Below, one piece after another: positions 1 to 7,888 of a stretch of DNA of 13,636 nt. A model generated the notes under the pieces. That model saw only the letters and a list, made by a program, of their open reading frames with translations, was not told the DNA's origin and made no database searches. The stretch's first letter is position 1, and each line of letters begins with the position of its first letter. Position numbers and translations under genes: made by a program. Where the stretch lies: positions 1-13,636 of the forward strand of contig JAIRSD010000273.1 of NCBI GenBank assembly GCA_031255615.1, given 5' to 3'. Source of the stretch: Treponema sp. (GTDB lineage Bacteria; Spirochaetota; Spirochaetia; Treponematales; Breznakiellaceae).

Positions 1-111
1 GGGCGCATCCCCGGCCCTGCGGGCCGGGGACCGGGCTATGCGGGGCTCCGCTTCGCTCCGGCCCCGGCGCTCCGCGCCGTGGCTGCTCCGCACCCCTCCT
101 ATCCCTTGCGC
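1..111 (+). repeat. Palindromic repeat element, copy 1 (left part may be cut by window edge)
   Basis: Conserved words GGGCGCATCCCC (1-12), GGGGACCGGGCTAT (26-39) and TATCCCTTGCGC (100-111) frame variable palindromes. An inverted copy with the same three words lies at 10096-10181. The first hairpin has arms CCCCGGCCC/GGGCCGGGG here but CCCCGCC/GGCGGGG in the other copy, so the arms differ while pairing is kept. No coding potential is seen. I take it to be a dispersed intergenic repeat; its function is unknown. Confidence 0.7.
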
Positions 112-112
112 T

Positions 113-437
113 GCTCAAAATCCGCATCCATGCGGATTTTGAGCTTGGGGTTTTGCTTCGCAAAACCCCAGGAAATGGAAACAGCCGACATCCTGTCGGC
201 CTAAAGCAACGGCATCCCTGCCGTTTTTTCGCCTTTCGGAGTTTGCGCTCCGCACAAACTCCAAGAATTGGTTACAGCCGACATCCTGTCGGCCATCCAT
301 GCGGATTTTGGACCTGGGGTTTTTGCTTCGCAAAACCCCAGGAAATGGAAACAGCCGGCCTCCGGGCCGGCCTAAAGCAACGCCCTCCTGCCGTTTTTCG
401 CCTTTCGGGTTTCGGCGCTCCGCGCCGAAATCCAGGG
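113..437. repeat. Tandem ~170-bp block made of consecutive palindromes
   Basis: Two copies of a block lie head to tail at an offset of 170 bp (GGAAATGGAAACAGCC at 171 and again at 341). The first copy has successive hairpins: a 15-bp perfect stem at 113-127/130-144, an 11-bp stem at 146-156/160-170, a 7-bp stem at 184-190/194-200, a 6-bp stem at 209-214/219-224 followed by T's, and GGAGTTTG/CAAACTCC at about 238-262. In the second copy the linkers and loops (TCC, CTCC, TTC) are kept while several arms are replaced by other complementary arms, for example CCGACA/TGTCGG by CCGGCC/GGGCCGG. GCCGACATCCTGTCGGC also occurs a third time near 277-293. No gene is present in 1-507. Confidence 0.75.
209..229 (+). 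terminator. Terminator-like mini hairpin with T-tract inside the palindrome block
   Basis: ACGGCA (209-214), loop TCCC, TGCCGT (219-224) and six T's (224-229) have the layout of an intrinsic terminator on the + strand. The matching hairpin in the second block copy (about 379-395) is poorly paired. It could end a transcript of a gene left of the window, or simply be one module of the repeat block. Confidence 0.4.
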
Positions 438-507
438 AATTCACTCGTCGCGCCGGCCTGGCCGGGCGGCTGTTCCGGCCTTTGCCTTTATAAAACTTTC
501 GTTCATA

Positions 508-2316
508 ATGGGATGCATGGAAAGAATTGTTTGCGTTAATAGGGCGAAGGATTATATCCTCCGGGAACGGGATCCTCTTTTCCGGAAAGAAGTAGAGGAT
601 CTGTTAGCCGATTCTTCCCCCGCCGGGGAGAGGGAACTCCAGGATCGGTTCTACCGGAATCTGGAATTCGGCACCGGCGGGCTGCGGGGGGTAATCGGCG
701 GCGGTTACAACCGGATGAACACCCTGGTGGTTAAGAGCGCCACCCAGGGTCTTGCCGCTTACCTGATAAAAACTTTTCCCCACAAAGCCAGGGCGGGGGC
801 CCTTTCCGCGGCCCTGGCCTATGACAGCCGCCGTTATTCCGCGGAATTCGCCGAAGCCGCGGCCCTGATCTTCGCGGCCAACGGAATCAGGGCCTATCTT
901 TTTTCCAGCCTGCGGCCCACGCCGGAGCTTTCCTTCGCGATCCGCAGACTGGGCTGCGATACGGGGGTGGTGGTTACCGCGAGCCATAACCCTCCCCAGT
1001 ACAACGGATACAAGGCCTACTGGAACGACGGTTCCCAGGTAATCCCCCCCCATGACGGGGGAATCATCGACGAGGTGGCCAGGGTGGCCGCCGTTAAGGA
1101 GATAAGCCGGGAGGAAGCTCTGGACAAGGGACTCCTGGTGATTATTGATAAAGAAATCGACGAACCCTACCAGGCCATGGTAAAGGCCGCCCTGTTCCGG
1201 CCCCAGCTTATCAAGGAAAAGGCGGGGGAGGTAAAAATCGTCTACACCCCCCTCCACGGTACGGGGGCCTTCCATGTGGAAAAGGTTCTGGGGGACCTGG
1301 GGCTCAAGGTGATTACCGTGCCGGAGCAGCGGGAAGGCGACGGGGACTTCCCCACGGTCCAGTTCCCCAACCCGGAGGAAGCGCCGGCCCTTAAAATGGC
1401 CATCGACCTGGGCAAGGCCGAAAAGGCGGACGTGGTGATGGCCACGGACCCGGACGCGGACCGTTTCGGCGTCGCCGTTCCCGCCAAGGGAAAGGCCCTG
1501 GGGGAGGAGTACACCCTGGTAACGGGGAACCAGATGGGGGCCCTGCTGGCGGATTATATCTTCCTGTCCCTAAAAGAGCTGGGAAGACTCCCCCCCAACG
1601 CCGCCATGGTGAATTCCATCGTTACCACCGGCATGCAGGCCCGGATAGCCGCCTCCTACGGGGTCGAATGCCTTGAGTGCCTGACGGGTTTCAAATGGAT
1701 CGCCGATATTATGCGCCGCTGCGATACGGGGGAATTGAACAAAAGAATCGTCTTCGGCACCGAGGAGAGTTACGGCTACCTGGTGGAAAATGACGTCCGG
1801 GACAAGGACGGGGTTTCCGCCGCCGCCCTGACCGCGGAAATGACCCTCTACTGGCGGTCCCGGGGGAAAAGCCTTCTGGACCGGCTGGAAGAACTGTACA
1901 AGATAAACGGCTACTGGGAGGAATTGGGCATTTCCAAATATTTCCAGGGTCCCGAAGGGCCGGCGGTGATGGCGGGCATCATGGAGGCATACCGGAAGAA
2001 TCCCCCCGCCCGTCTGGGGGGCGCGGTCGTGGAGAAGGTCCGGGACATTAAGGAGGGCTGCTGGCTCTATCCCCAGGCCGGGGGCGGAGTCCGGAAGGGG
2101 GAGTCCCTCAGCCTGCCCAAAAGCGACGTCCTCCAGTTCTATCTGGAGGACGGCACGGTGGTAAGCGCCCGGCCCAGCGGTACGGAGCCCAAGATAAAGT
2201 TCTACGCCAGCTGCCGCGCCCCCGTGGGGGCCGAAGGTTTGGAGGCCGCCCGCAAGGAGGCGGCCCGGAAACTCGACGCCCTCAGCAAAGATATTAAGGC
2301 GGCAATCGACAAATAG
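508..2316 (+). CDS. Phosphoglucomutase/phosphomannomutase (alpha-D-phosphohexomutase, PGM2/PgcA-type)
   Basis: This 602-aa cytoplasmic enzyme should interconvert hexose 1- and 6-phosphates, linking glycolysis to polysaccharide and nucleotide-sugar synthesis. All four family signatures are visible: the phosphoserine loop TASHNP with Ser159, the Mg-binding loop DPDADR (314-319), the sugar-binding loop GTEESYG (417-423) and the C-terminal phosphate-binding loop RPSGTEPK (555-562). Length and four-domain spacing fit the roughly 600-aa bacterial PGM2-like group. Preference for glucose or mannose phosphates cannot be read from sequence. The start is uncertain: ATG at 508 has no Shine-Dalgarno sequence, and a second in-frame ATG lies at 517. 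A weak TTGCCT-N16-CATAAT promoter (482-509) would place the transcription start almost on the second ATG, so a leaderless mRNA is possible. It stands alone, with a terminator-like hairpin behind it. Confidence 0.93.
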   Translation: MGCMERIVCVNRAKDYILRERDPLFRKEVEDLLADSSPAGERELQDRFYRNLEFGTGGLRGVIGGGYNRMNTLVVKSATQGLAAYLIKTFPHKARAGALSAALAYDSRRYSAEFAEAAALIFAANGIRAYLFSSLRPTPELSFAIRRLGCDTGVVVTASHNPPQYNGYKAYWNDGSQVIPPHDGGIIDEVARVAAVKEISREEALDKGLLVIIDKEIDEPYQAMVKAALFRPQLIKEKAGEVKIVYTPLHGTGAFHVEKVLGDLGLKVITVPEQREGDGDFPTVQFPNPEEAPALKMAIDLGKAEKADVVMATDPDADRFGVAVPAKGKALGEEYTLVTGNQMGALLADYIFLSLKELGRLPPNAAMVNSIVTTGMQARIAASYGVECLECLTGFKWIADIMRRCDTGELNKRIVFGTEESYGYLVENDVRDKDGVSAAALTAEMTLYWRSRGKSLLDRLEELYKINGYWEELGISKYFQGPEGPAVMAGIMEAYRKNPPARLGGAVVEKVRDIKEGCWLYPQAGGGVRKGESLSLPKSDVLQFYLEDGTVVSARPSGTEPKIKFYASCRAPVGAEGLEAARKEAARKLDALSKDIKAAIDK

Positions 2317-2349
2317 GAGCGTTTGTTTACACAGGGAGGCGGATCCAGG

Positions 2350-2412
2350 GGGCCGCCAAAACCCGGCGGGGGCCGCAGCGGATCCCGCGGCTGCCTTGGC
2401 GGCCCGGTTTTT
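2350..2412 (+). terminator. Probable intrinsic terminator after the phosphohexomutase
   Basis: GGGCCGCCAA (2350-2359) and TTGGCGGCCC (2396-2405) are a perfect 10-bp inverted repeat. They are followed by GG and five T's (2408-2412). The loop is long (36 nt) and GC-rich and may fold further. It lies 34 bp after the stop codon. Confidence 0.45.
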
Positions 2413-2482
2413 CGCGGCGGCAAAAACGCGCCCCGCATACACTCCACAGGAGGGGTTTCCCAATAAGAATTGGCGGATTCGA

Positions 2483-2514
2483 TTGACAAATAGCCAATAT
2501 TAAGGGGATATGTT
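2483..2514 (+). promoter_or_regulatory. Possible tatT promoter (consensus -35, weak -10)
   Basis: A perfect TTGACA lies at 2483-2488. The best -10 match downstream is TATGTT at 2509-2514, giving an unusually long 20-bp spacer and overlapping the start region. No better -10 exists at 16-18 bp. Confidence 0.3.
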
Positions 2515-2517
2515 ACA

Positions 2518-3489
2518 TTGAATGTAATGAAACTGATCCAGTGCGCCCTTGCCGCGTTTATCCTGTTTGGTTCCTCCTGTTCGGTGAATCGTCTGGCCCT
2601 CCGGGCGGCGGCGGACGCCCTTACGGGGGCGGGGGCTTCCACGGTCTTTACCGGCGACAACGATCCCCAACTGGTGGGGGACGCCATGCCCTTCGCCATT
2701 AAGATGTACGAGGCCCTCCTGGAACAGTCGCCGGATCATCAGGGGCTGATCCTCAGCACCGGATCCCTCCTGGTGATGTACGCCAACGCCTTTGTCCAGG
2801 GGCCCGCGGAATTTCTTCCCTCCTTCCGCTACGAGGAGCGCCGGACCGCCCGGGAGCGGGCCAAAAAACTTTACATCCGGGGTATCGCCATCCTCCGGCG
2901 GGGCCTTGAAATAAAGTATCCCGGTATAAACGACGCGCCGGAGGAGGAGCTTGCCTCCTATCTGGGGAAGCTAAAAAAACAGGACGTGCCCCTGCTCTAC
3001 TGGACCGCCGCGGGGACTCTTTCGGCCTTCTCCCTGGATCCCTTTGATTATTCCCTGGGCAGGGAGACGCCCAGATGTATGGCCTACATCGCCAGGGCCT
3101 ACGAACTGGATCCCGGTTTTAACTCCGGGGCCCTGGACGACATCTATATCCTGGCCTACGCTTCCCTGCCCCCGGCCATGGGGGGCGATCCTTCCCGGGC
3201 GGAATTCCATTTCGCAAAGTCCCTGGAACGATCCGGGGGAAAACTGGCGGGACCCTACGTTTCCTACGCCCAGGCGGCGGCCCTTCCCGCCCAAAACTAC
3301 GCCGCCTTCCGTTCCAATCTCCAACAGGCCCTGGAAATCGACCTCGACGCCGATCCGCCGAACCGTCTGGCAAATATTCTCGCCCAAAGGAAGGCCAGGG
3401 AGCTGTTGAACCGGGCGGGAGACTATTTTTTCCTGAACGAAGACGGGGAATTGGATATGGAGGCCTACCAGGATCCTGAATTTGAATAG
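2518..3489 (+). CDS. tatT: TatT-family lipoprotein (TRAP transporter-associated, TPR-like)
   Basis: This is a 323-aa predicted lipoprotein. A basic N-terminus and hydrophobic stretch end in FGSSC, with Cys21 as the likely lipidated residue; spirochaetal lipoboxes are loose. The rest is helical and TPR-like, with blocks such as YIARAYELDP and QQALEID. This matches T. pallidum TatT (Tp0956), which the literature describes as a periplasm-facing lipoprotein working with the TatP binding protein. The immediately following TatP and QM permease genes support the call strongly. The start is TTG at 2518, because AAGGGGA at 2502-2508 sits 9 nt upstream; the next in-frame ATG (2527) would be 18 nt away, and both give the same mature lipoprotein. 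The proposed role is to help deliver ligand to, or assemble with, the binding protein. Confidence 0.85.
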   Translation: MNVMKLIQCALAAFILFGSSCSVNRLALRAAADALTGAGASTVFTGDNDPQLVGDAMPFAIKMYEALLEQSPDHQGLILSTGSLLVMYANAFVQGPAEFLPSFRYEERRTARERAKKLYIRGIAILRRGLEIKYPGINDAPEEELASYLGKLKKQDVPLLYWTAAGTLSAFSLDPFDYSLGRETPRCMAYIARAYELDPGFNSGALDDIYILAYASLPPAMGGDPSRAEFHFAKSLERSGGKLAGPYVSYAQAAALPAQNYAAFRSNLQQALEIDLDADPPNRLANILAQRKARELLNRAGDYFFLNEDGELDMEAYQDPEFE

Positions 3490-3490
3490 C

Positions 3491-3587
3491 GTTGTTCAGA
3501 AACTGAAGTTTTTGAACAGCAGCCGCTTAAAAACGAAGAAAAACGCGGGTTTCCCCGGGAAATCCACGTCTGTCGCGAGACTTGTTT
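3491..3587 (+). repeat. Dispersed ~95-bp structured repeat, copy 1
   Basis: Hairpin 1 pairs TGTTCAGAAACT (3493-3504) with AGTTTTTGAACA (3507-3518): 12 bp with one G-T wobble. Hairpin 2 pairs ACGCGGGTTTCC (3543-3554) with GGAAATCCACGT (3558-3569) with one mismatch. The layout is TTGTT-hairpin-CAGCCGC-A-rich linker-hairpin-CTTGTT. Related copies lie at 7761-7856 and, reversed, at 12111-12203. It starts 2 bp after the tatT stop codon. Confidence 0.7.
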
Positions 3588-3611
3588 AATATGATGGGGA
3601 TGACGAATAAT

Positions 3612-3668
3612 GGCGGCGGTCCGCGCGGGGGGGACTTGCGCGATAACCGGGCCGGCCGCCTGTTTTTT
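3612..3668 (+). terminator. Terminator or attenuator hairpin between tatT and tatP
   Basis: An interrupted stem pairs GGCGG (3612-3616) with CCGCC (3656-3660), CGGT (3617-3620) with ACCG (3646-3649) and CGCGC (3622-3626) with GCGCG (3638-3642). It is followed by TG and six T's (3663-3668). The T-tract ends 34 bp before the tatP start, and no convincing promoter fits in between. The hairpin may therefore act as a partial terminator or attenuator setting the TatT to TatP/QM ratio. A possible 32-codon leader ORF (ATG 3591, stop 3687-3689) spans it but lacks a Shine-Dalgarno sequence. Confidence 0.5.
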
Positions 3669-3702
3669 GGAATCCCCCGGTCCAATTAAGGAGGTGGTGT
3701 TG

Positions 3703-4740
3703 ATGCTCCCGTTCATGCCTTTGCGTCTTGCCTGCCGTAAAGGAAACGCCAAAATATCGAGGGCCCTGGCGGCGGCGGTCCTTATCCTGGCCGTATTTCC
3801 CGCGTCGGCGGTGGAAATCAAGCTGGCCTCTTCCCTGCCCGCCAATTCGGACTGGGGGATCATCCTGGATCGCATCGCCGCCGAATGGTACCAGGCATCC
3901 GGCGGGGAAGTTACCCTGAGTGTGGCCCATCAACGGGCCGGTACGGAGGAACAGTACCTCCAGTGGCTCAGACAAAATCGTTTCCAGGCCGCGGTCTTTA
4001 CCTCCAGCGCCCTTAACAACGTGGCGCCGGAGATCATGGCCCTCTCCATCCCCTTTCTTATCAGGAATAACGACGAATTCGACGCGGTGCTGGCGGAAGT
4101 GCGGCCCATCCTGGACAGCAAGATTGAGGAACGGGGCTACAAGAATCTGGCCTGGGCCAAGGCGGGGTGGATTAAAATTTTCTCCCGCTCCCGGGTGATG
4201 GTTCCGGACGATCTGCGAAGGATAAAACTGGCCACCAACCCTTCGGACAAGAAATTTTCCGACGCCTTTAAGGCTATGGGTTTTCAGCTTGTCGGAGTCT
4301 CCCTGTCCGACATTCCGGCCTTCCTTAATTCCGGCCGCATCGACGCCATATACCAAAGCCCCATCGCGGCCCAGACCAGTTCCCTCTACAAGATGGCCAA
4401 CCATCTGCTTTCCATTGATTTGGCCCCCTTCATGGGAGGCATTCTGATGAACAGGCAGGGCTGGGCGAGCATCCCCGAACGCCACCGGGATCGCTTGCAG
4501 AAGATTGTCCGCGAGGCGGGAGAACAGTTTGAATCCTCCTTCCAGCGCCGGGAAGCGGAGTCCATAGCGATCATGAGAAGGGAAGGGATCATCTACAACA
4601 ACATAAGCCCCCGGGAAGAACAGATCTGGCTTGACGACATCAGCGCCCGGATTCCGGGTCTGGTGGACAGGAATGTCTTTGACAAAGCCATGTATGAAAG
4701 AATTCGGGACATACTGCAAAGGTATCGGGGATCCCGTTGA
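3703..4740 (+). CDS. tatP: TRAP transporter periplasmic binding protein, DctP/TatP-like
   Basis: This is a 345-aa extracytoplasmic solute-binding protein. A hydrophobic segment (about 21-35) ends in ASA, so cleavage after residue 36 is likely, leaving a mature form starting VEIKLASSLP, typical of the DctP fold. Family landmarks include the fluid hinge region PDDLRRIKLA (168-177) and GRIDAIYQSP (211-220). The arginine that in DctP/SiaP proteins clamps the ligand carboxylate usually sits in a K-[IL]-R motif; here it reads KLA with Ala177, so the ligand may not be an ordinary carboxylate. The start ATG 3703 is chosen because AGGAGG lies at 3689-3694; the in-frame extension back to 3610 has no ribosome site and spans the hairpin. 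The permease gene overlaps its stop codon. Confidence 0.9.
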   Translation: MLPFMPLRLACRKGNAKISRALAAAVLILAVFPASAVEIKLASSLPANSDWGIILDRIAAEWYQASGGEVTLSVAHQRAGTEEQYLQWLRQNRFQAAVFTSSALNNVAPEIMALSIPFLIRNNDEFDAVLAEVRPILDSKIEERGYKNLAWAKAGWIKIFSRSRVMVPDDLRRIKLATNPSDKKFSDAFKAMGFQLVGVSLSDIPAFLNSGRIDAIYQSPIAAQTSSLYKMANHLLSIDLAPFMGGILMNRQGWASIPERHRDRLQKIVREAGEQFESSFQRREAESIAIMRREGIIYNNISPREEQIWLDDISARIPGLVDRNVFDKAMYERIRDILQRYRGSR

Positions 4741-6626
4741 TGGCTGAGGGACGGCAATCCTCCGGCCCCGGACAAAGGGGGTCCCTTCTTTACCGGGTGG
4801 AAGAATGGGCCTGTTTCCTTTCGTTCGCTATTATGACCCTGCTTTCCGCCGCGGAAGCGGCGGTTCGCATCTTTTTTAGCAGCGGCATCCCCGAATCTTC
4901 GGGCTTTCTGATCCACCTGCTCCTCCTGGGGGGGATGCTGGCGGGAATGATCGCCGCCCGGGGCGGGGACCATCTTTCCATCGCCCTGGTGCAGTACTTC
5001 TCGCGGCCCCGTTTGAAGCGGGGTCTCCACCGCGCCGCCAATCTGATGGCCGCCCTTATCGTTACCGCTATCGGATGCTGCGGGCCCGCGTTTATCAGGA
5101 TCGGCCTGACCGGGGATATGGTTGGTTTTATCCCGGACCGGGTCTTCGCCCTGATCATTCCAATCGGTTACCTGGTCATCGCCCTCCGCTTTGCCCGGCA
5201 GACCGGTTTCGAGGGCTGGAAAAGGATCTTCCCCGTCCTGGCCGTGGCGCTCGGCGTCGTATTGAGTTTCCCCTCGATAGCCAAATTTATCTGGGAATAC
5301 GATATTCCCCCCTGGGCGCGGAGTTTCTGCGATCTTCTCCACGCCCTGTCCCTGGCAATAAAAACCCCCGCGGTAATCTTCCTGCTGATCTGCGCCCTGG
5401 GGGGGCTCCCCATCTTCGTGGTGATGGGAGGATTAGTACTGCTGCTGCTTGAGTCCTCCGGTATTCCGGTTGACGTGGTGGCCACGGACATTTATTCCGC
5501 CCTGACCAACGACAGTATTATCGCTATCCCCCTCTTTACCCTGGTAGGGTTTTTCCTTTCCGAGAGCAGGGCGGGGGAACGGCTGGTGGCGGCCTTCCGT
5601 TCCCTTTTTTCCTGGATCCCCGGGGGGATGGTTATCGCCACGGTGATCATCTGCGCCTTCTTTACCTCCTTTACCGGCGCTTCCGGCGTAACGATTCTGG
5701 CGCTGGGGGGTATTCTCTATTCCATCCTTGCCGAGCATGTGGGGTACCCGCAGAAATTTTCCATCGGCCTTTTAACCAGCGTGGGGAGCATCGGCCTCCT
5801 CTTTCCTCCCAGCCTTCCCCTTATCCTGGTAGGAGCCTTGACGGGAACCGATATATTCCGCATGCTCGCCGGCGGCTTTATTCCCGGAGTCATTCTGGTG
5901 CTGTCGGTGATCGCCTTCGGCATCGCTGTTTCCGTCAAGATTAAGATCCCCGTGGAACCCTTCAGGCTTTCCCCCGCCCTGGCGTCGGTTAAGGATTCAA
6001 TCCCGGAAATCCTCCTCCCCTTCCTCCTGGTGGCCGGATATTTTACGGGGATCCTTTCCCTGGTGGAAATCGGCGCGGCGGCGGTGATCTATATCTTCAT
6101 CGTCGAGGTCCTGGTGCACCGGGACATTCCCCTTAAGCATACGCTCCGGGTCTTTCTAAAGGCGGTCCCTATCATCGGCGGGATTCTGGCGATCCTGGCC
6201 CTTTCCCAGACCCTTTCGTATTATATCGTCGATACCAACGCCCCGGTGAATCTGGCGAATTGGATGCGGGAAGCAATCCAATCCCGGTATGTGTTCCTGC
6301 TGCTCTTGAACATGGCGCTTCTGGTGGTGGGCTGCCTGATGGACATCTTTTCCGCCATCCTCATCGTCCTGCCCCTTATCGTCCCCCTGGGGGCGGCCTA
6401 CGGCATCGATCCGGTGCATCTGGGGGTTATTTTTATTATCAACCTGGAACTGGGCTTTTTGACCCCTCCGGTGGGGCTCAATCTATTTCTTGCCTCCTAC
6501 CGTTTCGAAAAGCCCTTTGTGGAGATCTGCCGCCATGTGTTCCCCTTCCTGGCCATCCAATTCGCCGTAGTCATGCTGGTAACCTACCTGCCCTTCCTCT
6601 CCCCCTTCCTGACCGGGTATTTCTGA
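4740..6626 (+). CDS. TRAP transporter fused permease, DctQ-DctM
   Basis: This is a 628-aa integral inner-membrane protein. The N-terminal part (about 17-175) is a small-subunit DctQ-like domain with four hydrophobic segments. The rest is the large DctM domain with around a dozen hydrophobic segments, including family-typical stretches FTGASGVTILALGG and LGFLTPPVGLNLFLAS. It should form the ion-gradient-driven channel fed by the TatP binding protein. Q and M subunits are separate in many bacteria and fused here, as in other treponemes. ATG 4740 overlaps the tatP stop in TGATG, which implies translational coupling; GGGGA about 9 nt upstream can serve as ribosome site. An extra TTG codon at 4737 precedes it in frame. 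Confidence 0.92.
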   Translation: MAEGRQSSGPGQRGSLLYRVEEWACFLSFAIMTLLSAAEAAVRIFFSSGIPESSGFLIHLLLLGGMLAGMIAARGGDHLSIALVQYFSRPRLKRGLHRAANLMAALIVTAIGCCGPAFIRIGLTGDMVGFIPDRVFALIIPIGYLVIALRFARQTGFEGWKRIFPVLAVALGVVLSFPSIAKFIWEYDIPPWARSFCDLLHALSLAIKTPAVIFLLICALGGLPIFVVMGGLVLLLLESSGIPVDVVATDIYSALTNDSIIAIPLFTLVGFFLSESRAGERLVAAFRSLFSWIPGGMVIATVIICAFFTSFTGASGVTILALGGILYSILAEHVGYPQKFSIGLLTSVGSIGLLFPPSLPLILVGALTGTDIFRMLAGGFIPGVILVLSVIAFGIAVSVKIKIPVEPFRLSPALASVKDSIPEILLPFLLVAGYFTGILSLVEIGAAAVIYIFIVEVLVHRDIPLKHTLRVFLKAVPIIGGILAILALSQTLSYYIVDTNAPVNLANWMREAIQSRYVFLLLLNMALLVVGCLMDIFSAILIVLPLIVPLGAAYGIDPVHLGVIFIINLELGFLTPPVGLNLFLASYRFEKPFVEICRHVFPFLAIQFAVVMLVTYLPFLSPFLTGYF

Positions 6627-6696
6627 GGCTTATGTTGACCCGCCGCTTCCCGTAAAGGGCCGGGGAGCGTGGAAAAGAGGGCAGAGGCGCGAGGAA

Positions 6697-6715
6697 GGGC
6701 CGCCGTTCACGGCCC
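6697..6715. terminator. Weak hairpin between convergent permease and sigma-factor genes
   Basis: GGGCCG (6697-6702) pairs with CGGCCC (6710-6715) around a 7-nt loop in the 112-bp gap between two convergent genes. No T-tract follows on either strand, so a terminator role is only suggested by position. Confidence 0.2.
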
Positions 6716-6738
6716 GCCCCCCTCCTCCCCCGCCTGCG

Positions 6739-7734
6739 TTACGCGTTTCCCCGTAACTCGTGGAGTTCCCTGATGCCCCGCAGCTTAAAGGTGGCCTTTT
6801 CCTGGATCTGGCGGACCCTTTCCCGGGTAATCCCCAGGAGTTTTCCCGTCTCCTCCAGGGTAAGGGGTTCCTGGCCCGTAAGACCGTAGCGGAGTTGGAT
6901 GATCTTCATCTCCCGCTCCGAGAGCTGGGAAAGGATATTCCCCATGGTCTCCTGAATGGTCATGGAAAAAACCATTTCAAAGGGTTCCGCGAGGTTTTCG
7001 TCCTTGATAAGATCCGCCAGCCGGGTCAGGTTGGCGTCGTCAACGATGATGTCAAGGCTGGTGGTTTCCTGGGACAGTTTTACTATTTCCTTTACCTTGG
7101 AGACCGGCACCCCCAAATAATCGGAAAGCTCCTCGTTGCTGGGGTCCCGGCCCAGATCCTGGGTGAGCTGTTTTGCTACAAAGTAGCATTTTTTTATCGT
7201 ATTGAGCATGTAGTTGGGGATGCGGATGACCCGCCCCTTGTCGGCAATGCTCTTGATGATCGCCTGTCTGATCCACCAGGTGCCGTAGGTGGAGAATCTA
7301 CAGCCCCGGGTATAATCGAAGCGTTCCACCGCCTCGATGAGGCCGATATTGCCCTCGTCTATAAGGTCCAGAAGGGAAAGGCCCCGGTGCTGGTAATTTT
7401 TCGCGATGGAAACCACCAGCCGCAGGTTGGCGTTGATCATCTTGTTCTTGTAGCTCAAGAGCAAAGAATCAAGCCTTCCCTTCTCCTCCCGTTTTTTCTC
7501 TCTGTCATCTCCGTCATTTTCCAGCCGGAAAATTTCCTGCCGTAAGTTTTCTATCTTTTCTCCTATATGCCGTTCTTCCTCTACCGTAAGCAGGGCGTAG
7601 CGGGAAATCTGTTTAAAATACAGGGCCAAGGGATCCGTTTCCTTGAAAGTTCTCGTCCGTTTTACTTTCTTCGATACCCGTACCGGTCCAAAATGACTGG
7701 TTCCTTCTCTTTGCAGCGTCGATGTTTTTGCCAT
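6739..7734 (-). CDS. rpoS: RNA polymerase sigma factor, sigma-70 family, RpoS-like
   Basis: This 331-aa sigma-70 factor lacks the large region 1.1 of a primary RpoD. Region 1.2 is at about 34-60 ([11 protein letters not shown]). Region 2 is at about 98-165, with [27 protein letters not shown] and the promoter-melting [14 protein letters not shown]. Region 3 is at about 166-240. Region 4 is at about 264-325, with helix-turn-helix [22 protein letters not shown] charged insert (about 62-90) sits between regions 1.2 and 2.1. The RpoS-like label rests on the small N-terminus and on the LysM/M23 gene just upstream on the same strand, the nlpD-rpoS arrangement of gammaproteobacteria; other group-2 sigma factors remain possible. 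GGGAGG lies 5 nt before the ATG. The upstream gap contains copy 2 of the structured repeat, so the mRNA leader may carry it. Confidence 0.85.
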   Translation of the reverse strand: MAKTSTLQREGTSHFGPVRVSKKVKRTRTFKETDPLALYFKQISRYALLTVEEERHIGEKIENLRQEIFRLENDGDDREKKREEKGRLDSLLLSYKNKMINANLRLVVSIAKNYQHRGLSLLDLIDEGNIGLIEAVERFDYTRGCRFSTYGTWWIRQAIIKSIADKGRVIRIPNYMLNTIKKCYFVAKQLTQDLGRDPSNEELSDYLGVPVSKVKEIVKLSQETTSLDIIVDDANLTRLADLIKDENLAEPFEMVFSMTIQETMGNILSQLSEREMKIIQLRYGLTGQEPLTLEETGKLLGITRERVRQIQEKATFKLRGIRELHELRGNA

Positions 7735-7760
7735 AAAAACCTCCCGTGTTTTGTAATAAT

Positions 7761-7856
7761 GTTGTCCGAAACCTCAAATTCCCGACAGCAACCGGCTTAA
7801 AAGGGCATAAAACGCGGAGCTTCTCGTGAAATCCGCGTTTCCGGCGGACCCGTTCA
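7761..7856 (+). repeat. Dispersed ~95-bp structured repeat, copy 2
   Basis: It has the same order of parts as copy 1. Hairpin 1 is decayed (TGTC 7763-7766 with GACA 7784-7787, inner GAA/TTC). Hairpin 2 is strong, AAACGCGGA (7810-7818) with TCCGCGTTT (7832-7840), a perfect 9-bp stem. The linker CAGCAACCGGCTTAAAA matches CAGCAGCCGCTTAAAA of copy 1. It is followed by a palindromic AGCCGGCCGGCT (7859-7870). It lies in the leader of the sigma-factor gene, antisense to it. Confidence 0.65.
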
Positions 7857-7888
7857 ACAGCCGGCCGGCTTGTCAAGCAGGTTCAATT

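Noticed and set aside
1570..2463. 297-codon minus-strand ORF opposite the phosphohexomutase
   Set aside because: It is a shadow frame of a well-supported gene with all four family motifs; GC-rich third positions keep antisense frames open.
3610..3702. N-terminal extension of TatP
   Set aside because: It spans the hairpin and lacks a ribosome site, and the strong AGGAGG at 3689-3694 sets the start at 3703.
3586..4719. 377-codon minus-strand ORF opposite tatP
   Set aside because: It is antisense to a clear binding-protein gene and has no recognisable product.
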